From the NCBI GenBank assembly GCA_902788505.1, contig CADAKH010000020.1:21538-85537 (forward strand): 64,000 nucleotides of DNA. The letters run 5' to 3'. Source of the stretch: Oscillospiraceae bacterium. Lineage in GTDB: Bacteria > Bacillota > Clostridia > Saccharofermentanales > Saccharofermentanaceae. Each line of letters begins with the position of its first letter. Position 1 is the stretch's first letter. Shown here in pieces: positions 9,528-17,519 of this stretch. Both the position numbers and the translations under genes were made by a program. Below the pieces are notes generated by a model. It was not told the origin of the DNA, made no database searches, and was given only the letters and a program-made list of their open reading frames with translations.

Positions 9528-9558
9528 ATCGCAAGCTGTAATTACACAACTTGCGATC
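9528..9558 (-). terminator. Attenuator-like hairpin in the speA leader
   Basis: On the minus strand ATCGCAAGTTGT pairs with ACAGCTTGCGAT (12 bp, one G-U) and is followed by TTTTTG, only about 10 nt before the speA Shine-Dalgarno. Its place inside the leader suggests conditional termination. The wobble pair is valid only on the minus strand. Confidence 0.65.
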
Positions 9559-9885
9559 AATAATCTATAGTCATTTATCTGTTCCCGTATCAGCGCTGAT
9601 GCCGCACCGATACGATGAATACCCAGTATATAGAGTCTATATAGCAATACTACTTTTACTACTCTTATTGACCATTTCACAAGTTTGCGCAAGAACACGC
9701 ATTTCGGTTATAAAGTAACCAACTTATAAAACTGAGCTTTTAACTCAATCAATAGATCGGAAGACCGATCATCGGCAGTGGACCCGGCTGTCCGTATGGC
9801 CTTAACTCATTAAAGAGTGGTCCGTAAATCACTTTAGACTCTGATAAAACATCGTCTATACTTGATATATTTTGTTTTTTAAAAC
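9559..9885 (-). ncRNA. Long structured 5' leader of the polyamine operon
   Basis: Between the predicted promoter and the attenuator the minus-strand RNA can form several strong hairpins: TATATAG/CTATATA (9627-9643), a 9-bp stem at 9588-9612, GATCGG/CCGATC (9755-9770) and GGTTA/TAACC. I do not recognise a known riboswitch class. There is no T-box sequence. Confidence 0.5.
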
Positions 9886-9891
9886 TCGGTC

Positions 9892-9920
9892 ATTATACAG
9901 GGTGGTAGTATAAACGTCAA
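9892..9920 (-). promoter_or_regulatory. Promoter of the polyamine operon
   Basis: The minus strand reads TTGACG, 17 nt, TATAAT: near-consensus sigma-A elements at ideal spacing. Transcription would begin near 9885, leaving a leader of about 375 nt before speA. Confidence 0.8.
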
Positions 9921-9961
9921 TAAAGTCGGGGCTTTCTCAACGATTTTTGTGTGTGGGCAGG

Positions 9962-10079
9962 TTTGCGCATGGTTTCGGTATCAGATCGTATGCCGCTTTC
10001 TCTCATTTTCAGGGCGAAAATTGCACAAAAACGCCGATTTGTGCAATTTTTGGCCATTTTTGAGCAAAAAGCGGCATAC
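9962..10079. repeat. Nested palindromic repeat, copy B
   Basis: The outer arms are GTATGCCGCTTT (9988) and AAAGCGGCATAC (to 10079); the inner arms are ATTGCACAAA and TTTGTGCAAT. The stretch from 9962 also matches the start of copy C. Confidence 0.8.
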
Positions 10080-10084
10080 ACGCT

Positions 10085-10204
10085 TTTATGCATGGCTTCG
10101 AAAATGGATCGTATGCAATTGTTCATCATTTTTCAGGGCAACAATTGCACAAAAACACCGATTTATGCAATTATTGGCCTTATTTTGAGCAAACAATTGC
10201 ATAT
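10085..10204. repeat. Nested palindromic repeat, copy C
   Basis: The outer arms are GTATGCAATTG (10111) and CAATTGCATAT (to 10204); the inner pair is the same type as in copies A and B. Both outer arms differ from copy B in a compensating way. It is in tandem with copy B. Confidence 0.8.
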
Positions 10205-10292
10205 GAGACCGGCGAAAACATCATGTCCCCGCCACCAAGTTAAAAGACCTTTGCAACTAGTTAATTTGCCGCAATCTCCCTCCCTGACGCCA

Positions 10293-10361
10293 ATAAAAAT
10301 GGCTTTTGCAACTAGTTAATTTGCCGAAGGCAAATTACTGTCCGTACGTTGCAAAAGCCAT
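10293..10361 (-). terminator. Terminator after tRNA-Arg
   Basis: On the minus strand ATGGCTTTTGCAAC pairs with GTTGCAAAAGCCAT around a second hairpin (AATTTGCC-TTC-GGCAAATT), followed by TTTTTATT. Part of the sequence (TTTGCAACTAGTTAATTTGCC) is repeated at about 10250-10270, where I see no complete stem. Confidence 0.82.
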
Positions 10362-10368
10362 ATTACAT

Positions 10369-10443
10369 TGGCGCTCCAAGCAGGAATTGAACCCGCATCT
10401 GCGGTACCGGAAACCGCCATTCTATCCATTAGACTATTGGAGC
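10369..10443 (-). tRNA. tRNA-Arg (anticodon CCG)
   Basis: The acceptor arms GCTCCAA and TTGGAGC pair, the discriminator is G and CCA is encoded. The anticodon arm is GCGGT-TTCCGGT-ACCGC, giving CCG, which reads CGG. The T arm is GCGGG-TTCAATT-CCTGC. It lies just downstream of mfd on the same strand and before a strong terminator. Confidence 0.95.
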
Positions 10444-10457
10444 AGATAACCCGTTTA

Positions 10458-13400
10458 TTATACTGTATTCTCCGAAGGCTTGTCAGCAGAAGTCTTGTTG
10501 TCATTAAGTATCCTGAGAAGTCCCACGATCTCCGAGACAGTCTTTTCCTGCTTAACCGATGAAGGCTTGAAAAGCATGTAAGGCGCTGCTCCCGTTGCGT
10601 TTATGTTTACGCGGGCGCCATAGAAATGATCGCGCATAAGTGCACCGAGAGCCTGCATGTCTATCTGGAGATTCGGGTTGAGATAGAGCCTTACACCGGC
10701 ATTTCTGATAGATATTTTCGTGAAGCCCAGCTGGCTTGCCATTGACCTCATGAGAGCAACACCGGAGAGAATATAGACTTCCGGAGGAGCGTCACCATAA
10801 CGGTCAGTAACTTCATCTATGAAGTCGCTGTAGGATTCGAAATCGCTGATGCTTCCGATGCGTCTGTAGCAGCTCATTCTAGCTGCCTCATCCTGGATGT
10901 AGGAAGCAGGGATATATGCATCGTAATCGACTTCAACTGAAAAGCCGTTTTCGCGTTCACCCTGAGAGGTAATAAGATCGGTATCAAGGACTTCATCTTT
11001 GCCGGACTTAAGAAGCCTTACTTCCTCATCGAGAAGACGGCAGTAAAGCTCATAACCGATAACATCCATCTGGCCGTGCTGTTCGGCACCCAAGAGACTG
11101 CCGGCACCACGGACTTCAAGGTCACGCATAGCGATGCGGACACCGGATCCGAGCTCGGTAAATTCACGGAGAGCATTGAGTCTTTTCGTTGCTTCCTCGT
11201 TGAGCGGAGCATCGGCGTTATAGGTGATGTATGCATATGCCTGTCTGTCGGATCTTCCTACACGGCCCTTGATCTGATAGAGCTGCGAAAGACCGAAGCG
11301 GTCGGCATTCTCGACTATGAGTGTGTTGACGTTGGGCATATCGACACCGTTCTCGATGATCGTTGTGCAGACCAGAATGTCATACTTGCCTTCGATAAAA
11401 TCTGAGACAACTGTCTCGAGACCGTTTTCGGGCATCTGGCCGTGTGCGTATGTGACACGGACACCGGGCATGCTTTTCGCAAGGGCATCAGCAACTTTAT
11501 CGATATCGGACGTGCGGTTGTAAAGGTAGAAGATCTGGCCGCCTCTTGCGATCTCACGCATGCACGCCTGGGTGATGATCTGCTCGTCGTAGCCCAGGAC
11601 GTATGTCTGAACAGCACGTCTGTTAAACGGCGCTTCCTCCAGGACCGAGATATCGCGGATGCCTGAAAGCGACATATGGAGTGTTCTGGGGATAGGCGTT
11701 GCCGACAGTGAAAGGACATCGACGTCGGTCTTCATGGACTTGATCTTTTCTTTGTGATTAACACCGAATCTCTGTTCCTCGTCGATAACGAGAAGTCCTA
11801 AATGCGGCGGTTTTACATCATTGGAAAGCACTCTGTGGGTTCCAATGATGACATCGATCTTTCCGCTTTTTATGTCCGTCAGATTCTGCTTTATCTGTGC
11901 CTGTGACACAAATCTTGAGAGCAGGCAGACATTGACCGGGAAGTCTTTTACCCTGGCGCAGAAGTTCTCGTAATGCTGCTGTGCGAGAAGTGTTGTCGGC
12001 GCAAGCATTATCGCCTGCCTGCCGTTCATTACTTCCTTGAACATCGCTCTGAAAGCGACTTCCGTTTTGCCGAATCCGACATCTCCGCAAAGGAGTCTGT
12101 CCATCGATCTTTCCGATTCCATATCGGCTTTTATCTCATTTATCGCACGGAGCTGATCGTCCGTCTCAACGAACGGGAACTTGGCTTCGAAAAGCTTTTG
12201 CTGTTCCTCATCGGGCGTGCAGGCAAGACCTTTGTTGACGCTTCTTGCGGCATAGATCTTGAGAAGGTCATAGGCGACTTTCTTGATCGCCTCTCTGGCA
12301 CGTGATACGGATTTTTTCCACTCATCGCCGCCAAGTCTTGAAAGCTTCGGATCCTTCTCGCCGGGGCCGACGTATTTCTGGAGTGAATCAAGGTTCTCCG
12401 GGAGGATATAAAGAGTCTCGCCTTTTGCGTAGGTGAGTTTCAGGTAGTCCTTGCGGATATCACCGACCTTCATGTTGACGAGGCCTTCGTAACGGCCTAC
12501 ACCGTGCTTGTCGTGAACTACATAGTCACCGGGATTGATCTCACTGAAGAACTGGATCCTGTTGCCGCCCTTTTTCTTTTTCTCGGGACGCTTCTGCTCA
12601 GCGCCGTACAGTTCCTGTTCACCGAGAACAGTCAGTCCGATAAGAGGATAAGTAAAACCTGCCGGAAGCGGCGCATCGATTATCTCTGTGAAGCAATCGT
12701 GTTCAGCAAGACGCTCCTTGAGCTGTTCGTATCTTCTGCCGTGATGGGCTACAAGACAGACGTTCTTATTGCCTTTAACGAGTGCGGCAAGCTCTTCCGA
12801 ACGGCCCGAAAAGTTGTCGGCCGGAAATCCTGATACCGTATGGGTGATACCGCCGGGAAGGCCGTTGCCTGAGGACTGGAACATTGAGAGTGTAACAATG
12901 TTATCTAAAGAATCCAAAGCTCTCATTATGTCTGAAATGCCCACCATGGCAGACGGTGAGCACGAAGGTGCTATACCTATCTCATAAGAGTCGCGGCAGC
13001 GCTGCGCGTACTCGCCCGCATAAGCGTTCATGCGCGCATCGATGTCGACCATCTCATCTGCAAAAAAGACAACGTCTTTGCCTTTCACATAGTCCAGAAC
13101 TGTCCTGTAGTCATTGAGTATCAGACCAGTCCATCTTGCGATACCCGAAGGCTCTATACCGTTTCTGATCTTCTCGGCATCGCCGGTCGCCGTTCTGGAC
13201 AGGAGTTCGGCTGCACGCCTGACCTCTCTTGTGGCGGTATTCATTTTTGCAAGATCCTGCTGAACGCGCTCCAAAATGAGATCTGCAATCTTATCCCTCT
13301 TGTCTTCCGGGAAAGCATATACCGAAGCAGGCACAGCGACGGTCTCTTCAAGCTGGCCTGTCGATCTCTGTGTCTCTCTGTCGAATGTCTTTATCTGGTC

Positions 13401-14012
13401 TATCTCGGTGTCGAAAAAACTGACTCTCACAGGCTCAGTATAAGAAGGCGAATAGATATCAACGATGTCGCCTCTTACCGAGAATTCGCCCTTTTCCATG
13501 ACCTGGGGAACATTCTCGTAACCGTTGAGCAGGAGCTTTGACACCAGGTCGTCACGCTCCATCTCCTGCCCGACTTTGATCTTTATGATCCTTCCGGCGA
13601 AAACCTTTTCCGGTTCGAGCTTATTAAGCAATGCGGCGGACGTGATTACAGCTGCCCCGTATTCGCCCGTAACAAGCTCTGAGAGAGCTTTCGACCGCAT
13701 GAGCTCTAATTCTCTTGAAGAAGCCTCGGCGCTCACGAGAGACAGTTCTGAGGGCGTCAGGAGGGTTACCGGACCATCCGTGAAGGCAGCACAGTAAGAT
13801 GCCGTAACACGCGCTCTGGCACTGTCAGGCTCAATGAATACAGCCTTGCGGCCTTCTATCCTTGCAAGAGCCATGGCAACATAGACCTTCTGCTCTGCAC
13901 AAAGGCCTGTGATATTAAGATGTTTCCCTGTCTTGAGACTTGAGGAAAATGCAGAAGCGAGTTCCCTGTCGGATTCTATCCTGCCAAGAAGCTCAGTGAG
14001 TTTTTTATCCAT
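10458..14012 (-). CDS. mfd: Transcription-repair coupling factor Mfd
   Basis: An 1184-residue protein of usual Mfd length. The N-terminal UvrB-homology module is followed by the RNA polymerase interaction domain (NPGDYVVHDKHGVGRYEGL near residue 500) and a RecG-like translocase with Walker A LLCGDVGFGKTEVAFRAMF, LVIDEEQRFGV (DEEQ box), SATPIPRTLHMSL and ENGVDMPNVNTLIVENADRFGLSQLYQIKGRVGRS. It removes RNA polymerase stalled at lesions and recruits UvrA. It overlaps the end of pth by 8 nt. Confidence 0.97.
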   Translation of the reverse strand: MDKKLTELLGRIESDRELASAFSSSLKTGKHLNITGLCAEQKVYVAMALARIEGRKAVFIEPDSARARVTASYCAAFTDGPVTLLTPSELSLVSAEASSRELELMRSKALSELVTGEYGAAVITSAALLNKLEPEKVFAGRIIKIKVGQEMERDDLVSKLLLNGYENVPQVMEKGEFSVRGDIVDIYSPSYTEPVRVSFFDTEIDQIKTFDRETQRSTGQLEETVAVPASVYAFPEDKRDKIADLILERVQQDLAKMNTATREVRRAAELLSRTATGDAEKIRNGIEPSGIARWTGLILNDYRTVLDYVKGKDVVFFADEMVDIDARMNAYAGEYAQRCRDSYEIGIAPSCSPSAMVGISDIMRALDSLDNIVTLSMFQSSGNGLPGGITHTVSGFPADNFSGRSEELAALVKGNKNVCLVAHHGRRYEQLKERLAEHDCFTEIIDAPLPAGFTYPLIGLTVLGEQELYGAEQKRPEKKKKGGNRIQFFSEINPGDYVVHDKHGVGRYEGLVNMKVGDIRKDYLKLTYAKGETLYILPENLDSLQKYVGPGEKDPKLSRLGGDEWKKSVSRAREAIKKVAYDLLKIYAARSVNKGLACTPDEEQQKLFEAKFPFVETDDQLRAINEIKADMESERSMDRLLCGDVGFGKTEVAFRAMFKEVMNGRQAIMLAPTTLLAQQHYENFCARVKDFPVNVCLLSRFVSQAQIKQNLTDIKSGKIDVIIGTHRVLSNDVKPPHLGLLVIDEEQRFGVNHKEKIKSMKTDVDVLSLSATPIPRTLHMSLSGIRDISVLEEAPFNRRAVQTYVLGYDEQIITQACMREIARGGQIFYLYNRTSDIDKVADALAKSMPGVRVTYAHGQMPENGLETVVSDFIEGKYDILVCTTIIENGVDMPNVNTLIVENADRFGLSQLYQIKGRVGRSDRQAYAYITYNADAPLNEEATKRLNALREFTELGSGVRIAMRDLEVRGAGSLLGAEQHGQMDVIGYELYCRLLDEEVRLLKSGKDEVLDTDLITSQGERENGFSVEVDYDAYIPASYIQDEAARMSCYRRIGSISDFESYSDFIDEVTDRYGDAPPEVYILSGVALMRSMASQLGFTKISIRNAGVRLYLNPNLQIDMQALGALMRDHFYGARVNINATGAAPYMLFKPSSVKQEKTVSEIVGLLRILNDNKTSADKPSENTV

Positions 14013-14535
14013 TGGAGATGATCTCCTCTATGGCCTCACAGGCTTTGACAAATGCGTCGTTCATCATCTGCCGCTCATCAGCAGGCACTTCAGAAAGAAC
14101 GTAATTAACAAGCTCCCAATGCTCAGGAACCGGACCTGTGCCGATCCTTACCCTTGGGAACTCTTCCGTTCCCAGCAGCTGAATGCAGGAACGCATGCCG
14201 TTATGAGTACCGGCACTGCCCTTCGGCCTTACTCTGATAGTACCTTTGGCAATGTCAATATCATCGTAGACCGTGATGATGTTCTTCGGCGGAACCTTGT
14301 AGAACTTTGAGATCTCGACAAGGCACTCGCCGGAATTGTTCATGTATGTAGTAGGCTTGATGATGATGACGTCCTGTCCTGCAATCTTGCCCTTGCCCCA
14401 GAGGCCCTTGTACTTTTCCTTGCCGAGAAAAATGCCATGTTTATCAGCGAGCATATCTACAGCGAGATATCCCATGTTATGCCACGTATAGATATACTGT
14501 TTTCCCGGATTACCGAGCCCGGCGATTATCCACAT
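14005..14535 (-). CDS. pth: Peptidyl-tRNA hydrolase
   Basis: A 176-residue protein, slightly shorter than the usual 185-195. The catalytic asparagine lies in GLGNPGKQY and the histidine in TWHNMGYLAVD. KPTTYMNNSGE, VYDDIDIAKGTIRVRPKGSAGTHNGMRS and FPRVRIGTGP complete the signature. It recycles peptidyl-tRNA. The start has AAAGGA 6 nt upstream. The glmU-pth-mfd order is common in Firmicutes. Confidence 0.96.
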   Translation of the reverse strand: MWIIAGLGNPGKQYIYTWHNMGYLAVDMLADKHGIFLGKEKYKGLWGKGKIAGQDVIIIKPTTYMNNSGECLVEISKFYKVPPKNIITVYDDIDIAKGTIRVRPKGSAGTHNGMRSCIQLLGTEEFPRVRIGTGPVPEHWELVNYVLSEVPADERQMMNDAFVKACEAIEEIISNG

Positions 14536-14553
14536 AAAATTCCTTTTGAAGTA

Positions 14554-15969
14554 TCAGACCTCAGAACGCCTGTCGTCGAGTCTTATATAGTTCTCGCCTC
14601 TCATACGGCTCTTGTCTGCAACCCAGTTTTCCTTGTTGAGCTGCTTTGATCTTCCAATACCGAGTGAAAGCGCAGGAACATCGGATGTGATCGTTGATCC
14701 TGCCGCGATGTAGCAGTCCTTGCCCAATACAACGGAAGAAACGATATTTGAGTTGCCTCCGATGAAAACGTTGTCCTCGATCGTGCATCCGGCCTTGTCC
14801 TGACCGTCGAAGTTACATGTAACGGTACCGCATCCGAAGTTAACGTTGCGGCCTACTTTTGAGTCACCGATGTATGTAAGGTGACGGGCTCTCGTATATT
14901 CGCCGATATCTGAACCCTTGACCTCAACATAAGCGCCGAGTGTAACATGGTCGTCGATCTTCGATTCAGGTCTGATATGTGTGTAGGGTCCGATACGGCA
15001 GTCCTTGCCGATAATGCTTGAAGATACTATCGAGTTATCTACAACTGTACCGTCGCCTATATCAGAACAGTCGATTCTTGTATTCTCACCGATGATGCAG
15101 TCCTCACCGATATTAGTATTGCCGATAAGAGTTGTGCCGGGAAGGATAACCGTATCCTGACCGATCTCAACCGCATAGTGGATCCATGTAGCGTTGGGAT
15201 CGACGATCTCGACACCGTTCTTCATGTGACGGTTCAGGATCCTGTGGTTCATGATGCTTCTTACCTGAGCAAGCTGGATCCTGTCGTTAACTCCCCTTGT
15301 GTCATCGAAATCACATACGACAGCGCCTACAGTGTAGCCGTCACCTATAAGGATCCCGATCGTATCTGTGAGGTAATACTCCTTCTGTGCATTGTTTGCA
15401 CCGATCCTGCCCAAAGCAGAGATAAGGAGAGGTGTCTTGAAGACATACATAGAAGAGTTGATCTCTTTTACCTTGAGCTCTTCTTCCGTGCAGTCCTTGT
15501 GCTCCACGATCTTGAGAACATTGCCATCCTCACCTCTTATGATCCTTCCGTAACCTGTGGGATCGTCAGCCTCAGCAGTGATAAGGATCGCTGCGCAGTT
15601 TGAAGATGCGGAATCGAAAGCATCGAGAGCCTTCTTGATCGTATCAGCGGAAACCATCGGACAGTCGCCCGGAAGAACGATCGTAAGTCCGTCTCTTCCT
15701 TCAAGGAAAGGTGCTGCCTGCATAACAGCGTGGCCTGTTCCTCTCTGCTCTTCCTGAAGAACGTATGCGACATTCTCGCCCAATACGCTTCTGATCTCAG
15801 CCTGTGCCTCACCTACTATATATACCTGATCCTGGCAGCCTGCCTCCTGAAGAGCATCTGCTACCCACTGGATAATCGGTTTGCCCGACACCTGGAACAC
15901 AACCTTGGAGTGCTTGGACTTCATTCTCGTGCTCTTACCTGCCGCCATAACAACCGCACTAATTTCCAT
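14554..15969 (-). CDS. glmU: Bifunctional GlmU (glucosamine-1-P acetyltransferase / UDP-GlcNAc pyrophosphorylase)
   Basis: A 471-residue enzyme that makes UDP-GlcNAc for the cell wall. The N-terminal uridylyltransferase has VVMAAGKSTRMKSKHSKV, LQEEQRGTGHAVMQA and VLPGDCPMV; the C-terminal left-handed beta helix has the hexapeptide pattern and GCGTVTCNFDGQDK. The start has AAGAGG upstream. Confidence 0.97.
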   Translation of the reverse strand: MEISAVVMAAGKSTRMKSKHSKVVFQVSGKPIIQWVADALQEAGCQDQVYIVGEAQAEIRSVLGENVAYVLQEEQRGTGHAVMQAAPFLEGRDGLTIVLPGDCPMVSADTIKKALDAFDSASSNCAAILITAEADDPTGYGRIIRGEDGNVLKIVEHKDCTEEELKVKEINSSMYVFKTPLLISALGRIGANNAQKEYYLTDTIGILIGDGYTVGAVVCDFDDTRGVNDRIQLAQVRSIMNHRILNRHMKNGVEIVDPNATWIHYAVEIGQDTVILPGTTLIGNTNIGEDCIIGENTRIDCSDIGDGTVVDNSIVSSSIIGKDCRIGPYTHIRPESKIDDHVTLGAYVEVKGSDIGEYTRARHLTYIGDSKVGRNVNFGCGTVTCNFDGQDKAGCTIEDNVFIGGNSNIVSSVVLGKDCYIAAGSTITSDVPALSLGIGRSKQLNKENWVADKSRMRGENYIRLDDRRSEV

Positions 15970-16045
15970 AATTAGACCTCTTAAGTTATTGATTTGGGAT
16001 TTACCCCCGACATTATAGCAAATCTTTATTTACTTATAAATGAAA

Positions 16046-16082
16046 AGCCCTGCACTTAATGGGACAAAGTGCAGGGGCTTAA
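16046..16082 (-). terminator. Terminator between the dehydrogenase gene and glmU
   Basis: AAGCCCCTGCACTT and AAGTGCAGGGCTT form a long stem followed on the minus strand by TTCATTT. It lies downstream of the dehydrogenase gene. Confidence 0.8.
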
Positions 16083-16144
16083 TGTCTTGTTTTGATCACC
16101 CTCGAAAAGCCTTACTTCACAGCCCCGCGGGTTTTAAGCTCTTA

Positions 16145-17098
16145 TCAGAGACCTTCAACGGAAGCGATAGCCTCACGCATATTTGCCTCAGATTTCTTGA
16201 GGAGCTGATACTCTTCATCAGTAAGACGCATGTCGATGATCTTATCAACGCCGTTAGCACCGAGGAGTGCAGGAACGTCGAGAGTAACACCGGAGATGCC
16301 GTACTCGCCGTTGAGTCTTGTGGATACTGTTCTGATAGTGTGCTCGTCTTCTGTGATGCTTCTGAGGAGAGTAGCAGCACTTACGGCGATACCGTTGAAT
16401 GTTGCGCCCTTGAGCTTGATGATCTCAGCGCCGGAAGACTTTGTCTTCTGTGCGATCTCAGCCTTAACGTCTTCACCGAAAGGTACGCCGATTGCATCTG
16501 CGTACTCGTCGATGGACATACCTGCAACGTGAGTGTGGCTCCATGCAGGGAACTGTGTTTCACCGTGCTCACCGAGGATATAACCGTGAACGTTTCTAAC
16601 GTCAACGCCAAGCTTTCTGGAAATGAGGACTCTGAAACGTGCTGAGTCAAGGTTCGTACCTGAACCGATGATCTTGTTTGAAGGAAGTCCGGACCACTCT
16701 GCAACCTTATATGTAACGAGATCACAAGGGTTGGAGATAACCATGATGACACCCTTGTTGTAGTGCTCCATGATGCTGTCTGTGATCGTATGAGCGAGCT
16801 TGACGTTCTTCTTTGCAAGGTCAAGTCTTGTCTCGCCTTCTTTTCTGGGGATACCTGCCGTGATGATGATGCAGTCTGCATCCTTAACGTCAGAATAGTC
16901 GCCTGAATGAATGTACATATCGCCGATGAACGGAAGTCCGTGGCTGATATCAAGAGCCTCACCCAAAGCCTTTTCCTTATTGACATCAATAAGAACGAGC
17001 TCAGAGCAGAGCTGCTGCATTGCGATTGCGAAAGCGGTTGTAGATCCTACCGCACCTGCGCCGATAATGGCGACTTTTGTTCCTTCTTGTTTATACAT
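16145..17098 (-). CDS. L-lactate/malate dehydrogenase family protein
   Basis: A 317-residue NAD-dependent 2-hydroxyacid dehydrogenase from the ATG at 17098, with GGGGG 11 nt upstream; the longer frame to 17164 lacks a ribosome site. It has AIIGAGAVGSTTAFAIA, ELVLIDVNKEKALGEALDISHG, the active loop ITAGIPRKEGETRLDL, ISNPCDLVTYK, GSGTNLDSARFR and the catalytic histidine in YILGEHGETQFPAWS. GETRLDL and GEHGE are typical of lactate dehydrogenase. The residue normally Gln in lactate enzymes and Arg in malate enzymes is Arg here (PRKEGETR), so the substrate is not settled. Confidence 0.88.
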   Translation of the reverse strand: MYKQEGTKVAIIGAGAVGSTTAFAIAMQQLCSELVLIDVNKEKALGEALDISHGLPFIGDMYIHSGDYSDVKDADCIIITAGIPRKEGETRLDLAKKNVKLAHTITDSIMEHYNKGVIMVISNPCDLVTYKVAEWSGLPSNKIIGSGTNLDSARFRVLISRKLGVDVRNVHGYILGEHGETQFPAWSHTHVAGMSIDEYADAIGVPFGEDVKAEIAQKTKSSGAEIIKLKGATFNGIAVSAATLLRSITEDEHTIRTVSTRLNGEYGISGVTLDVPALLGANGVDKIIDMRLTDEEYQLLKKSEANMREAIASVEGL

Positions 17099-17519
17099 AG
17101 CTTTTACGCCCCCTTTATAGCAATACGAATGATAGCAAGAAAAATTCACCAAATAAAGTTGCAATTCGTTAGGATTTTTACCTAAAAAATGCTCTCACAC
17201 AGCGCTTTGAGAGTGTAATTTGATAATTTGATAATCAAAGTTTTTCTGAACGAAAATAGCCTTTTTCGCTTTGTTTTAGAACTCTTTTTATATGATAACC
17301 ATACCCGGAATGCGGTCTTTCGCTTCAACTGAACTGATCATATAAAACAAGCCCTTGGACATTAAAGGTATCAGTACACGCCTCCTCTTTATCCCCTCAA
17401 TCCTTTTACCTATCGAAAACCTTCACTTATTAAATAATTCCAAGATCACCAAAAACAATAAATAACGGCGCAGGACATTGGTCCCACGCCGTCTGTTATT
17501 TAATTTGTCTGAACGAAGA
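17099..17519. other. Intergenic region between thrS and the dehydrogenase gene
   Basis: No gene is supported here. It holds the thrS terminator and presumably the dehydrogenase promoter. I see a short CTCTCA/TGAGAG hairpin near 17200 and nothing else notable. Confidence 0.6.
17467..17490 (-). terminator. Terminator of thrS
   Basis: On the minus strand GGCGTGGGAC and GTCCTGCGCC pair over 10 bp (two G-U) around CAAT, followed by GTTATTTATTG. It is about 30 nt after the thrS stop. Confidence 0.75.

Noticed and set aside
9510..9698. Longer start for speA within an open frame
   Set aside because: The extra residues do not resemble a decarboxylase N-terminus, and the stretch contains an attenuator hairpin and leader RNA; the ATG at 9509 has a good ribosome site.
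9559..9885. T-box or known riboswitch in the speA leader
   Set aside because: I could not find the T-box sequence or conserved blocks of known riboswitches, so it is left unassigned.
10316..10562. Small frames across tRNA-Arg and the mfd end
   Set aside because: They are shadows of the tRNA and of mfd.
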